A program made the translations under genes and the position numbers. From Chloranthus sessilifolius (taxonomy: Eukaryota; Streptophyta; Magnoliopsida; Chloranthales; Chloranthaceae): a stretch of DNA of 64,000 nt. This document shows, piece after piece, positions 1 through 9,938 of the stretch (positions within the stretch are counted from its first letter, which is position 1; each line of letters starts with the position of its first letter). The notes beneath the pieces were generated by a model that saw only the letters and a list, made by a program, of their open reading frames with translations, was not told where the DNA came from and searched no databases. The stretch is from NCBI GenBank assembly GCA_021018995.1, contig CM037598.1, forward strand, positions 43,640,685-43,704,684, given 5' to 3'.

Positions 1-625
1 GCTATGCGTACATAGTTGTACTCATAGGATATTTTCTAGTAGAAATTGGCTATGCGTACGTAGTATGTACACAGCCAATTTTTTGGCTACAACTTCAACC
101 CCCACCCGCTCGGGCTCTGAACTTCTCATTTTGGGAAGAACAGTGTTCCTAAGCCTATTTGCTATCAGAAGCGCAGTCACGCGAAGGTCCACAATGGTGC
201 TATAAGGGTCCGAGAGCTCCGACTCTCCCCTTTATTCCTCTACCTTCTTTTGCTTTCCCTCTATCCTATAATTGAATCATTACGCCGCCCAAATTTCATT
301 GGGTATGAAGGGCTCAATAGGATCGGAGTGCCTTCAGACAAGGGAGAGTGCTGCTCCTTTTCATTTTTTCTTTTTATAATTGGCGATATTAGAGACCGCT
401 TACAAATGGGCTGATCGGGTGTCTAACACTTCCCGATCGATAACTGAAGCCCTTACCCAAGAGCCTTTGGCGTTAACCAGTGATATGAAGTCATATTTTG
501 CACTTCGGTGTATATAATATAAATTTTTGGGTATCTTAGGAAATCGAAAGCTCCAGGTGGTGACTCCATCCTTTTTTAGGAGAGCGCATCATCGCTACGG
601 ACTCACGAGAGCTTACCGTTACACA
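1..625 (+). repeat. Element A 5' LTR (left end outside window)
   Basis: The sequence ends in ..TTACACA two bases before the primer-binding site, as expected for a plant LTR ending in CA. The start lies left of the window, so the length is unknown. A second primer-like string, GGTGGTGACTCC, lies at 555-566; a comparable doubled GGTGGYGACTCC near the LTR end is familiar from Tat elements. The 3' LTR is not visible, because the right end of A is interrupted by element F. Confidence 0.6.
3..74. repeat. Palindrome array 1 (two units)
   Basis: There are two imperfect copies, about 47 bp apart, of a 25-bp near-perfect palindrome with arms TATGCGTACATA and TATGTACGCATA. The second copy is close to the consensus; the first has a diverged right arm. 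It sits in the visible part of the element A LTR. The same unit recurs at 1438-1563 and 58494-58563. Confidence 0.6.
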
Positions 626-627
626 GA

Positions 628-645
628 TGGTGACTCCACTAGGGA
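628..645 (+). other. Primer-binding site of element A
   Basis: TGGTGACTCCACTAGGGA directly follows the LTR end. It matches the Tat-type primer-binding site except for the A in ACTAGGGA, where TGGGGA is usual. It marks the start of minus-strand DNA synthesis and fixes the orientation of element A as +. Confidence 0.75.
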
Positions 646-733
646 TAGCTTGTAGAGTTTTTCCTTAAAGTTTTGGCCTCTTCTTGCATGTGCTTTTCTT
701 TTTACTAACCGTTTTATCTCTTTCTGTACTTAC

Positions 734-912
734 CCCTACGATTCCGTCATTTTTACTTACTCCTACGATTCCGTCTTTACTCGCCTTAGCCATTTGGCGG
801 GCCTATTTGAGCATTTTCGATTCCGTCTCTACTCACCTTAGCCGTTTGGCGGGTTACTTGGTAACTTAGCTTTATTTTTTGTTATTTACCGCCTTAGCCA
901 TTTGCCGGCCCT
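734..912 (+). repeat. Short dispersed repeats in Tat leader
   Basis: Two short units alternate: CTACGATTCCGTC (three partial copies) and CCTTAGCCATTTGGCGGGCC (three copies near 785, 834 and 891, each with 1-3 changes). They give a small ORF its repeated Leu-Thr-Pro-Thr-Ile-Pro pattern, which I do not believe is a protein. Confidence 0.6.
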
Positions 913-1437
913 ACTTGATGCATTTTACGTTTTCTTGCCTAATCACTTGACTAGTCTTGTCTTCATCTTATTTTTGACATATTCCAATAGTGGACACTGA
1001 CCCATAGAGGCGACACGAGACTCTCACTGCCCGTTTTTGAACTTAAGCAAACTCCCTTAAAATTGAACTCTAAAAGTGAACCAAGGGACTTAATTAATTT
1101 GTTCTTGGGGGTAGCTTTTACAAAAGGGGGGGAATTTTAGGTAGCGATATACCCATCCCATTTTCAAGTAGAGCGGTGATGATCTTGAAAGGAACCACCA
1201 CATCCAGTATCTGAGAAGGCGCTTGAGTAAGAGGTATATCAGGTGGGTAACCGATCTTGTTACTTAGCCTTAACACCCTTGGGGGAGCACGCTAGCATAA
1301 CCGAATCAGCCTTGTATCCTTTAGGCACAATAAGGAGGGACCCGAAAAAGGAGAAAAAATGTCCCCAGAAGCATTTCTTCCGAGATATTTAATGAAAGCC
1401 CAACTCAGATCTGCTGGCTGGAATTTCTGTATATATC

Positions 1438-1563
1438 AGTTTATGTGTACATATTATGTACCCATAGCAAAAAAAACCCAAATTTTCTTCATGCTTACAT
1501 ACTATGTACGCATAGTGTAAAAATTCAAAATTTTCCTCATGCGTACATACTATGTACGCATAA
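1438..1563. repeat. Palindrome array 2 (three units, period about 50 bp)
   Basis: Three copies of the 25-bp palindrome start near 1440, 1489 and 1539. The last is exact: arm TATGCGTACATA, one central base, arm TATGTACGCATA. The AT-rich spacers are alike (..AAAATTCAAAATTTTCCT). An apparent minus-strand ORF with a repeated Ala-Tyr-Ile-Val-Cys-Thr-His is just the translation of this array. Confidence 0.75.
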
Positions 1564-2000
1564 GCCGATATATTAAAATTCTGGTATTTGGGTGCTTTCA
1601 ACACTGGCCCCGGACCCCTCCCCCCTCCCCTCCCCCTGCTTAGTGGTTTTCATACTCTCAATAATTCCCATACTCTACGACACCCAGAACGCCCTCGCCG
1701 GTCAAAAGAAGTCACCCTTTTATTGATTCTTTCGAGGGATTGGGTTGTCACGTAGATTTTTAGGTCTTTACATAAAACAAAGAATTTCCTTTATTTCTTC
1801 CAAAGTGTATCGGGATCTTGCAGTGGGAGGCATTGGGGGTGAAAGCCACCCGAAAAGGGAGTTCCTAAGGCCCCAAAAAAAAGCGCCGTAAGAGGAGGAG
1901 ATACAAAATTCATCTCCAAAGAAAAAGTCATCATAAAAAAAAGTATTTGTTTTACAAAAATCCAAAAAAAGAAAAGAGAGAGCCCTTTGGTGCCATAACC

Positions 2001-4516
2001 ATGACATCGCAGAGTCCACCCCAATCTCGTAGGGCAAGAAGGAGGGTCTTTGGGCCATACCCAAGAAATCCATACCCTACTCGCTTACAAACCATAGTGT
2101 GGCTGGTAGTAACGTCCGCCTCGGACACCGTCTCGTCCCCACCACATTCCCCATCAACTTCCCATATAGGGGAGATACCCATCTCCAATTCCCACACCCA
2201 ATCCCGATTTTATGTCACCGGATCTTTCAGTGCACCCATCTTTCCGCCCACCATCACCCAAAATCTACCCCATTTTCCCTCAACATCCATCCAAAATCCA
2301 CCCATTTTTCCACCCACCATCACCCAAAACCAACCCCATCTTCCCTCCACATCCACCCAAAATCTACGCCCTTTTCCCACATTCACCCAACATACACCCA
2401 CTTTTCCCCCATTCACCCAAATCATGAGCCATTCTTCCCATACACCCCCCTCATCAGAAGGACCATTCGCATCCATCCCCATAGCCAATCCCATGACTGT
2501 GATGGAAAATATGGTCAGGGCATATACAGCTTGGAAGGCCGCCCAAAGCCTTCCTCATCCATCCCAAATACCTCCAAATCCATCACAAACCCTCTAAAAT
2601 CTTCACACCTTATTTCTCCAGAATCCATTAAATCACCCATAGTCTATACCAACCAAGGCCCTTCACATTAACCATGGGGCTATCCGAGTGAACCGTAAAG
2701 GCCCAATATCCAATCCCAAGCCCATTTAGGCCCAAACCCAAGGGTCACCTTTTCCAACCCTCCATCCTTCCCCCAATTCCCCACATACATGCATACCCAG
2801 CAAACCCACATTCCCCCTCAAGTAATAAATCCACCTCAATTTGGCGTAAGTTCCATTCATCCACACCCAACCCAATATGGGAATCCATCCCAAACCATCA
2901 ACCAACTTACCCACCCACTCATATCCCAACCACATCTCCAAAGTACACCACGGCCTCATCGGGCACCCACCCAAAATCCACCATTCACCCATCCCCTTAC
3001 CCCCCTCATCATCAGAGCTTTCCCAACATACAATGGTCTCATCAAGCCCCTATACAACCCACTCAGAACCAGCTGGACAACCTCACCCTTTCCCCACCAT
3101 TTACCGATGAAAGTCATCAGTATGAGGAAGATGAGGCCTAAAATAGCAAAGCCTACGTAGGGTCTTTTGCCGGGTTCAATCCCCCACTCCCCATACTCAC
3201 CAATCAATAAACTATTGAAAACGAATGGAGGCAACATAGTAGGGGACCAGCCCTAGCCTTGCCATCAAGAGAGAGAAAACTGTTGAATGAACAGATGGAT
3301 AAAATCCAAAAGCAACTAATGAAGCTAGGGGGGACTGAGATCCATGCCACAGATTATTCATATCTATGTTTATTTGTTGACTTGTCCTTGCCACCTAAGT
3401 TAAAAATGCCGGCCTTCGATAAATACAACGGCAATGGCAACCCTATTGCACACCTCAATTCATATTGTAGAGACATGTGTCAATACGGCGGAGATGAGCG
3501 GCTCCTCATCAAGGTATTCCAGAAGAGTCTGACGGGCCCAACCTTAAGATGGTTCACCTCTATCGAACCATCCATGTTGAGAACATGGAGAGATCTCACC
3601 CACTTGTTCCAAGAATAATATGTCTAACATTGACATAGAGCCCCAAAAGTTTGACCTAGCTCGTTTAAAATAGAAACTTGACGAAGCATTCAACGAATAC
3701 CTCGGGAGGTAGAGAGCATTGGCAACCCAAGTAAAAAATTGGATGCCCGATGATAAACAAATTGAGATGATCTCAAAAAACACTCTTTCAGCTATCTTAG
3801 ATTTTCTAGTATACCAACAGCAATCCAATTTTGTTGACCTAGTAAGGAATGCCAACCTTTGCGAGGAAGAAATCAGAGAGGGTCGGTTGAACAAAACTTT
3901 AACTAGTGGGGTTCGAAAGTTCACCCAGCAGAGGAACGAGAGAAGAACAGGGGCAGATGTCCAGGCAATAATAAACACACATCCCAACACTAGCATGGCT
4001 CCATTCCAATTCAAGGCAGCACTGCCAGCCCTGACACAAACTGAACCAACACAAAGAATAGGTAATGGACAAGGGGTGCTGATGACCTCAGAACCGAGGA
4101 TGGTTCGACTGAACCGAGTCTTTACACAGTTGGGAAAATCCTTGAACATCCTTTTACCGCTTTTGGTTGAAAAGGGTCTTGTCACGACCTACCAACCACA
4201 TCTACCACCAAATCCACTCTCAAGAAATTATGATCCCAATACTCATTGCAATTTCCACCAAGGGCCGGGTCACTCGACTGATCGATGTTTTCCTTTAAAA
4301 CATGCCATACAGGATTTAATAGAAGCTAGAAAAATCATTCCTCTGGTAGTTCCCCCGGCAAATCAACACGCAAATATCCATCAAGTTCCACTACCATCGC
4401 ACCCACTGGGAGGAATGTGCCCAAGACCCACCATCAACCTGATACAAGAAGAAGAGGAGGAGTTTGATCCCTCGGAATACATCAATACCAGAGAAAATTT
4501 CAAAGCACCAAAGTGA
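2001..4516 (+). pseudogene. gag: Element A gag (Tat-type capsid/nucleocapsid), broken
   Basis: Gag forms the virus-like particle and binds the element RNA. The ATG at 2001 opens a Ser/Pro/Arg-rich N-terminus followed by a Pro-rich tandem repeat. The capsid core is recognisable at 3259-3618 (PAFDKYNG.. to ..TLRWFTSIEPSML), where Tat proteins have the retrotransposon gag domain. After a stop-littered 100 bp it resumes at 3719 (NWMPDDKQIEMISK..) and ends with a CNFHQGPGHSTDRC knuckle (CX2HX4HX4C, about 4249-4290) typical of Tat. At least three frame changes separate the pieces, so no full product is possible. Identification is from family motifs; the exact N-terminus is inferred. Confidence 0.75.
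2249..2380 (+). repeat. 66-bp tandem repeat inside gag
   Basis: Two adjacent units, offset 66 bp (22 codons), both begin CACCATCACCCAAAA and encode Phe-Pro-Pro-Thr-Ile-Thr-Gln-Asn. Shorter related fragments continue to about 2430. The multiple of three would keep a reading frame, consistent with expansion while gag was still coding. Confidence 0.7.
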
Positions 4517-5178
4517 GGGAATCAGGATGATGGAAACATAGGAGGAATCAAACCATTGAACTTAGCTGATTACTTCCCTAACACGGCATCCCAAGCAGAA
4601 CCCTAGAGTTAAGGATATACTTCCCAGCCCCAGCTCCCATCAACTATGTTCAAACCAATTTAGCTCCATCACCACAATATCAACCATATACTACACCAAC
4701 CCCGTCCAATTACCTAGTACCTGGTTTTTCCCCATTTTCCCCACTGGGACCGGTCAATTATGATTTGCCCAACTTTACTACATCACCCCCAGTATAGTCA
4801 CCCTAAACTCCTATAGACCACATTTGGCCTACTTTCACCCCCCTTCTTCGAACTATCCATCTCTAGCTGTGGTTAACCACATTTTTTCCAATTATCCCAC
4901 ACCATCAATCCAGGCACCTCCGATACCCTCATCCATTCCTTTCTGGATCCCAGGACCAACCTATGACCCCCACCAGATCCCGCTTGATTATAATAAAAAA
5001 ATATTAATATGGGCAGCAACAACGAATGGGTCATTGAATTCATCACACGATTAGGAAAAATCTCAAAGCAGCCTAAGGTACCGGGGCAAACCCAATCAGA
5101 AGAAAGAAGAGAACCTATAGTGGTGCATCCATTGGAGAGAATGACCGAGAGCATGCGTTAAAGATACAACTTAAAAGA
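4517..5178 (+). other. Gag-protease linker of element A
   Basis: Pro/Tyr/Ser-rich decayed coding sequence (for example Pro-Pro-Ser-Ser-Asn-Tyr near 4836) with many stops. It corresponds in position to the low-complexity linker between Tat gag and protease. I see no separate gene. Confidence 0.4.
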
Positions 5179-5716
5179 ATGCTGGCTCACATCACCATCT
5201 GGGACTTGCTAATGACATCCCGACTTCGCTTCCAAGCTTTAATGGGGGCACTAAAACATGCCCATGTGTCAAATAAGGTCTCCCCAAATGAGGTAGGACA
5301 ATTGATCGGGCTGGTATTGGCTCCTAATGCCATCTCATTCTCAGATACCAACCTCTCGGCTAAAGGAAACAACCACTCCAGATCCCTCAACATCACAGTC
5401 GAAACTAGAAACTTGCTAATATCGTTGGTGTTAATAGACAATGGGTCTGCCTTGGATGTATGCCCATGTGACCAAGATTGGGGTCGACCCATCGATGTTC
5501 CGATCAGCCAGAACAGGAGCCCAAGAATTCGATAAGACAAGGAGAGAAGTGATAGGAGAAGTTATACTTGAGCTCACCATCGGGCCAATGACCTTCTCCA
5601 TCCCATTCCAAGTCATGGATATTAAGTCCACTTTCAACTTGTTACTAGGGAGTCATTGGCTACATGAAATTGGACTAGTGCCCTCCACCCTACAACAACA
5701 GTTCAAATTCATATAA
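5179..5716 (+). pseudogene. pro: Element A aspartic protease, frameshifted
   Basis: The retroviral-type protease cleaves the Gag-Pol polyprotein. The active-site segment LVLIDNGSALDVCP lies near 5419-5466 with the Tat form D-N-G-S. A frameshift just after it moves the rest to another frame (starting near 5470), which carries RREVIGEVILELTIGP, FNLLLGSHWLHEIG and a terminal VPSTLQQQFKFI resembling the end of Tat protease. The active-site Asp is kept, but the shift separates it from the flap and C-terminal half, so the copy is dead as read. Confidence 0.7.
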
Positions 5717-5737
5717 GAGCAAAAAATCATAACTATC

Positions 5738-6159
5738 ATGGGAGAGGGGAGAGAGGAGGATCACAGCATACAGAGCCTAAAAACCCTGGATGTACTGCAC
5801 ACGGCTGAAGATAGGCCATTTACTACCTATGGAAGAAATTCATGGATTACTAGACACATTATTCTCATATGGAGAAAGCATGTCTGGCTCTCGTATGAGC
5901 TACATAAAGAATTCGACACTACTTGCTATCTCACGCAAGTCTCTTCTTAGCTCGAATGGATCCATTAAAGTACTTATTTGAAAATCCGGATCTCACTGGT
6001 CGAACCGCTCGCTAGCAACTTTTTCTATCAAAGTTTGACATCACATATGTCACGCAAAAGTCAATCAAGAGATCAGCACTTACCGATTATCTCGCTGAGA
6101 ATCCCTTATGCGATTATGAGCCTCTGAGAATTGAATTCTTTGATGAAGACATCTCGTTC
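5738..6159 (+). pseudogene. Element A RT/RNase H remnant with about 2 kb deleted
   Basis: Only about 200 bp separate the protease end from sequence belonging near the end of the RT-connected RNase H: a scrambled patch, then KYLFENPDLTGRTAR (about 5967) and FDITYVTQKSIKRSALTDYL. The RT palm and its catalytic motif are absent. In intact Tat elements this interval is roughly 2 kb, so I infer one internal deletion with the join between about 5720 and 5900. There is also an in-frame TAG. Confidence 0.65.
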
Positions 6160-6648
6160 ATGATAGAAGATGACACCAAGGAGACAGAAGAGTCCTGGGT
6201 AATGCACTTCAATGGGGCATTGAATGCCGAAGGTCAAGGAGTAGGCACTGTTATAATCTCTCCAAAAGGGTCTCATATACCAGTCTCCATGAAACTCAAT
6301 TTCCCTTGCACCAATAATATGGCCGAATACAAAGCTTGCACAATTGGTCTACGAGTAGCTCTTAACCTAAACATAACTCATCTCAGGGTGTTTGGTGACT
6401 CGCAACTAATCATATGCCAACCCAATAGAGATTGGAAGACGAAAGATGAGAAGTTGATCCCCTACCATGAACATCTTAAGGATTTGATCGCCGGCTTTGA
6501 CGACATTACATTCTCCTATGTCTCACGAGCAAGAAATCGGTTCACTGATGCACTCGCAACCTTGACATCAATGGTAAAAATTCCATTTGGAATCAACATG
6601 AAGCCCATCATGATTGACCAAAGAAACGAGCCAACCTTTTACCTTTAA
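6160..6648 (+). pseudogene. Element A additional (archaeal-type) RNase H
   Basis: This second RNase H domain is diagnostic of the Tat/Ogre lineage. In order: WVMHFNGALN, VGTVIISPKG, TNNMAEYKA, VFGDSQLIICQ, KDEKLIPYHEHL, and RFTDALATLTSM. Family proteins have F-D-G at the first site; here it is F-N-G, so the first catalytic Asp is replaced by Asn. The Glu (MAEYKA), second Asp (FGDSQ) and final Asp (FTDAL) remain. The 163-residue frame is otherwise open, the best preserved coding piece of A. The Met given is simply the first in frame; the domain belongs to a larger Pol polyprotein. Confidence 0.8.
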
Positions 6649-7031
6649 ATTGAGAGATCCACAGATACAGATGATGAGCAACCTTGGTTCTCAGATATCA
6701 AGAACTTTCTCCAAACTTGGGTATTCTCCAAAGGTACATCCAAGATGGATAGGCGGAACATCCAACATTTAGTGGTAAATTACATCATTTATGGCTAGTA
6801 CCTTTATAAGCGGTCGTATAATAACATCCTGCTCAGGTGTCCAAACGAGATTGAGGCATCCAACGTTTTAATGGAGATACATGAAGGAGTATTCAGGGCC
6901 CACGTCAATGGTCATATGCCCACTAAGAAGATCCTACGACAAGGGTATTTTTGGACTACAACGAAAATTGACTGTTGCAAGCACGTTCAGAAGTGCTATA
7001 AATGCCAAGAACACTCCAGTTTGATACATTC
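6649..7031 (+). pseudogene. Element A integrase N-terminal zinc finger, truncated
   Basis: The HHCC zinc-binding module of integrase is visible at about 6871-7026: EIHEGVFRAH, NGHMPTKKILRQGYFW, CCKHVQKCYKCQ and HSSLIH, so both His and both Cys are present. The catalytic DDE core is missing: immediately after Leu-Ile-His-Ser the sequence changes to purine-rich element B sequence. 6649-6870 is decayed linker between RNase H and integrase. The break is a deletion/recombination junction rather than a clean insertion, because element B has no LTR here. Confidence 0.75.
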
Positions 7032-7901
7032 AGGGAGGGGTGATGGGGGATGGAAAATTGAAAAGGTGAAAGGGAGTAAAGGAAATGGGTGAGGAAGAGG
7101 TAATGGTGATGGTGGGGGGATTAATGATTCAGGAGGGAAGTCGGTTTAGGTAGTTTTGTCAGTGAACAGGACCAGGGGGGGTGAAATCGGTGGTGGGGGG
7201 ATGGGTGGAGTGGTTAAGGTGTGTAGGGTGGATTGGATGGAGGTGAGTTCAGCTTGCATCTGGTCCTGTTTTTGGATATTGGTGGATAATTGGGCCTGTA
7301 TGTCTTGGATAAGGGGTAGGATGAGGGTGAGTGTGTCAAATTTAGGAGGTTGGGTTTGGGAAGAAGAGGGTACTGGTTGGAAAGGGGAGGAGGGAGCATG
7401 ATGGAAAGTGGAGGGAGGGGAAGAGTGGGGTTCTGGGGAATGGTGCTGTGAGATAGTTGGGGAGTCTGGCAGAGGGGTGTAGTAGGTAGGCATGGCTTCA
7501 AGGAAGGTGGAGATGAAGGCTTGGAAGCCTATGGATGTGTTAAGGGTTAAGTCAATGTCTGAGAGAGGGGATGTAGTGGATATGGCTGGGGTGGTGGTTT
7601 CTTCAAGGTGGGGTGGGTCAATGGGGATAGAAGGGATTGAGGGTGGTGTCTGGGAGATGGTTGGAATGGTTTCAGTGGGTTTTCATTTTTTGTATGAGAT
7701 GAGTGAGGGACTGGCAGGCTTAGGTGAAAATGAGGGGGGAATTGTGGCTGTGTACTGAGATAAGGTAGGGGATGGTGAGTCCTCCCAGGAACCAAGCACA
7801 GGTGAAGGGGGAGTGGGAATGGAGAATGGAAACAGAGGGGGGTGAGAGATGGATGCAAGAGGGGTAGTGGATTCAGAAGTAAAAGGTGGAGGGGGAATGG
7901 G
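7032..7901 (-). pseudogene. Element B post-integrase ORF, Pro/Ser/Thr-rich C-terminal part
   Basis: Downstream of the stop of the 337-residue ORF, the same low-complexity protein continues in other frames. At 7146-7493 there is a Pro/Ser/His-rich stretch followed by a short heptad-like helix (LILPLIQDIQAQLSTNIQ). The element D homologue has the same helix at the same place (FTFLQSIQAQLQINTD), which is why I read this as the continuation of that protein and not a separate gene. Several frameshifts break it, and it is cut off at the junction near 7031, so the coiled coil and acidic tail seen in D are absent. Confidence 0.6.
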
Positions 7902-8915
7902 TTACAGGATGGTACCGATGTGCTCTCGGTGCACTTCCTGTGTAGCAGGGATGGATCCTGATCTGGCTCCCTTTTCTGCTTGCTTGGACAGAGCCTGAGC
8001 CTCAGCTTTCTTTTTCTTCTGGGTCTCCATCAAGCTCCTACTGATTCCCCATTGCCTCTTGGCAAAGGGAGTAGGGGAAAGGGTTGTGGTCTGCTCATTC
8101 CTTCCTATCTTGTATCCTCCCTTGATCAGCAGCAAGGTAATGACTCTTGCATAGGGTAGAGTGTGAGGCTTCTTGTTTGATCTTAACTTCACCACTGCGT
8201 CCTTCATTGCCTCAAAAATTAACCATGCTGCATGGAAGCCATGGCCCATGTGGTAGGAGTAGACAGCATCCGCAATGGGGGTTCTCCTCTCCTGCTGATG
8301 TCCTGAGCAATATATGTTCTTTTGCGGGACTTGGTCGATGAACAGCAGTTTAGGTTCTAGTTCTCTCCTTCTGATTGAGTCCCCAATGGCTTTTAATCCT
8401 CTAGTTAGGGCTCGTGCAATTGTATCAATCGATGCAGTCAGAGGGGTGCCATATCCACAGCTAGGATTGAATGCTGCTGGGATGCCCAACACTTCAGCGA
8501 TAATCTTAGGGCCCACTAACATGTCAAAGTCGTCAATCATTACCAGCAAGCACCCTTGTCCATCATTGTCCTTCTTGACCTTGATGTGCTGATAAAATAG
8601 CTGCACTAGCCTGGGGTAGGCTAGTGCTGGAATTTCTCTCATCAATGGCATCAAGCCCGCTTTACTCATAAACTGTACTGCAGGGGCAGAGAGAGGTTGG
8701 TTCTCAAAAAATAGTACATCAAACGCTGTTTCAGGCTCCAATGGAATTGACTCCATGAGCTCAGAAGGAGTAGAGAACTTTGTGGTTGGTACCGCTGCCT
8801 CCTCAACCACATCCTTTCCTTTTTTGGGAGACTTTGAGGTCTTGGCCTTTTTAGGGGTGGTCTCTGCAGGGTCCTTGCTCTTCCCCTTTCTCTTTTGTGC
8901 AATTTTGGGAGCCAT
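7902..8915 (-). CDS. Element B post-integrase ORF, N-terminal half (env-position protein)
   Basis: A 337-residue open frame starting with MAPKIAQKRKGKSK. Residues 1-37 are very basic (KKAKTSKSPKKGK), like a nuclear-localisation tail. A folded core follows from about residue 57 with YPRLVQLFYQHIKV, LLVMIDDFDMLVGP, GHQQERRTPI and LPYARVITLLLIKGG. The core resembles the plant retroelement family often labelled 'putative plant transposon protein'; that label is from memory and the function is unknown. Homologues occur in D (33332-35799) and E (49217-51610) with the shared signature GHxQERRTPI. There is no signal peptide or membrane segment, so an envelope role is unsupported despite the position. 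A TATA-like box and motif array lie upstream. The stop at 7902 may be a mutation, since homologous sequence continues beyond it. Confidence 0.7.
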   Translation of the reverse strand: MAPKIAQKRKGKSKDPAETTPKKAKTSKSPKKGKDVVEEAAVPTTKFSTPSELMESIPLEPETAFDVLFFENQPLSAPAVQFMSKAGLMPLMREIPALAYPRLVQLFYQHIKVKKDNDGQGCLLVMIDDFDMLVGPKIIAEVLGIPAAFNPSCGYGTPLTASIDTIARALTRGLKAIGDSIRRRELEPKLLFIDQVPQKNIYCSGHQQERRTPIADAVYSYHMGHGFHAAWLIFEAMKDAVVKLRSNKKPHTLPYARVITLLLIKGGYKIGRNEQTTTLSPTPFAKRQWGISRSLMETQKKKKAEAQALSKQAEKGARSGSIPATQEVHREHIGTIL

Positions 8916-9151
8916 TTCTAACTCTGTCTTCTAGTATGAGCAATGGAGGCCGAGATCTAGGGCTTGGTTTGATTGGACGCACAGGGCACCTCAAGATCTC
9001 TGAGCAGAGGGTAATAGATGAGGGTGATGCTAGGAACACTTGTGCAGATATGTGGAGTGAATGATGAGCTGTAGGAGTGATGCTGGAAGAGAGAAGGGGA
9101 GAGTGCCAGGAGCAGTACTGGGAAAGGAGCAAAACACGGGGTTGAAATACC
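8916..9151 (-). promoter_or_regulatory. Candidate internal promoter and 5' UTR of element B ORF
   Basis: On the minus strand GGTATTTCAACCCC (9151-9138) follows directly on the last array motif and lies about 230 bp before the ORF start. In D and E the same place holds GAATATATTTAAACCC. The interval down to the ATG is C/T-rich, like a plant leader. Promoter function is inferred from position and the D/E parallel. Confidence 0.4.
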
Positions 9152-9598
9152 TATCGCGAAGCTTAGCGTGCTTTTGACCCTCTGGTCGCGGGGTTGGGAA
9201 TGAACCTAGCGAAGGTTTTGAATCAATCTGGACTGCGTGACAATCTCCCAGGTGGATTTTGGAGTGCGCGATAGTTTAAGATGAATACATGAGGATTGCG
9301 CGAGCATCTCCTGGGTTCATTGTAAATCCTGCGACAACCTTTGAATCTTTATTGGGATGGCACGAGAGGTTCACTGGAGTATATGAATCGCGCGACAGGT
9401 AATGTGTGGCTCTATGTGAATCGCGCGAGAGGCTTTCAGATACACATGAATCTCGCGACAGTAAATAGAATGTGTCCAGGTGAACTGCGTGAACTTCTCC
9501 CAGGTTTCCTTTTCAACCTCGCGAGAGCTTTCAAATCTCGAGATAGTTTCCCAGGCTTCCTCTTTAACCTCGCGAGAGCTTTCAAATCTCGCGATAGT
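9151..9598. repeat. TCGCGA motif array in element B pol-ORF spacer
   Basis: About a dozen copies of a degenerate unit around TCGCGA/GCGCGAGAG, for example GAATCGCGCGAGAGGCTTTC, AATCTCGCGACAG and AACCTCGCGAGAGCTTTC, spaced 20-40 bp. The left end is a 51-bp tandem duplication (two units from 9499). The same motif family fills part of this element's LTR (18135-18662). CG-rich palindromes stand out against AT-rich surroundings. Confidence 0.75.
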
Positions 9599-9938
9599 AA
9601 GGTATAAAACAAAGAGCATGTGCTCTCTATTCTGCCCCTTTTTGCATGTTTGCTGTGGTTGAATCCTGGGTATTACCCTCTCCTACGACTGTCTTTAGAC
9701 ACATGTAAACTCAATCATACACTTAAGGACAACAAAAATGACCTCCCACCTTAGGTATTCAACAGAAGCTATCAATTCAAAATCAGTAAGAATCAAGGCA
9801 AGCATCAAAAGTTCAAAACAGATAGGGCAAAATTCAGATAAGGCCACTAGCAAATCCTAGAGAATAGAAATTAAAGACAGCAAGATAAATCAACTAAAAA
9901 CGAAGTACATATGATACAGTAATGACACACCTATGGAA
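9599..9938. other. Element B pol-ORF spacer, no gene
   Basis: AT-rich sequence between the motif array and the integrase stop. I see no ORF of known family, no array motif and no RNA gene. Confidence 0.5.

Larger units (their letters stand above)
646..2000 (+). other. Untranslated leader of element A
   Basis: I see no gene in this 1.35 kb. It holds short repeats at 734-912 (below), palindrome array 2 and a strongly pyrimidine-rich C/T tract at about 1613-1640. Short reading frames here are products of the repeats and show no family resemblance. Long leaders before gag are usual in Tat elements. Confidence 0.6.
1..7031 (+). mobile_element. Element A: Tat-lineage Ty3/gypsy retrotransposon, 5' segment
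   Basis: This is the 5' part of an old Tat-type element: partial LTR, primer site, long leader, gag, protease, pol remnants, extra RNase H and the integrase zinc finger, all on + and all broken. Tat identity rests on the primer site TGGTGACTCCACTAGGGA, the CX2HX4HX4C gag knuckle, the DNGSAL protease motif and the extra RNase H before integrase. The RT core is deleted. The segment stops abruptly in the integrase zinc finger where element B sequence begins. The same element appears to resume at 18902 and again at 57018. Lineage assignment is from known domain order; continuity across the insertions is inferred. Confidence 0.8.

Noticed and set aside
684..869. Small + ORF with hydrophobic Leu/Ser-rich product
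   Set aside because: It is the translation of short leader repeats before gag; no family resemblance, and the repeats themselves vary in length.
1438..1563. CRISPR-like array (palindromic repeats with spacers)
   Set aside because: Plant context, only three units, spacers are near-identical and AT-rich, no cas genes.
1389..1604. Minus-strand ORF with a repeated Tyr-Ile-Val-Cys-Thr-His peptide
   Set aside because: The peptide repeat comes from the 25-bp DNA palindrome array, which explains it fully.
7902..8915. Viral envelope gene, as suggested by the env position
   Set aside because: No signal peptide, no transmembrane helix, no Cys-rich ectodomain; the N-terminus is basic and nuclear-like.
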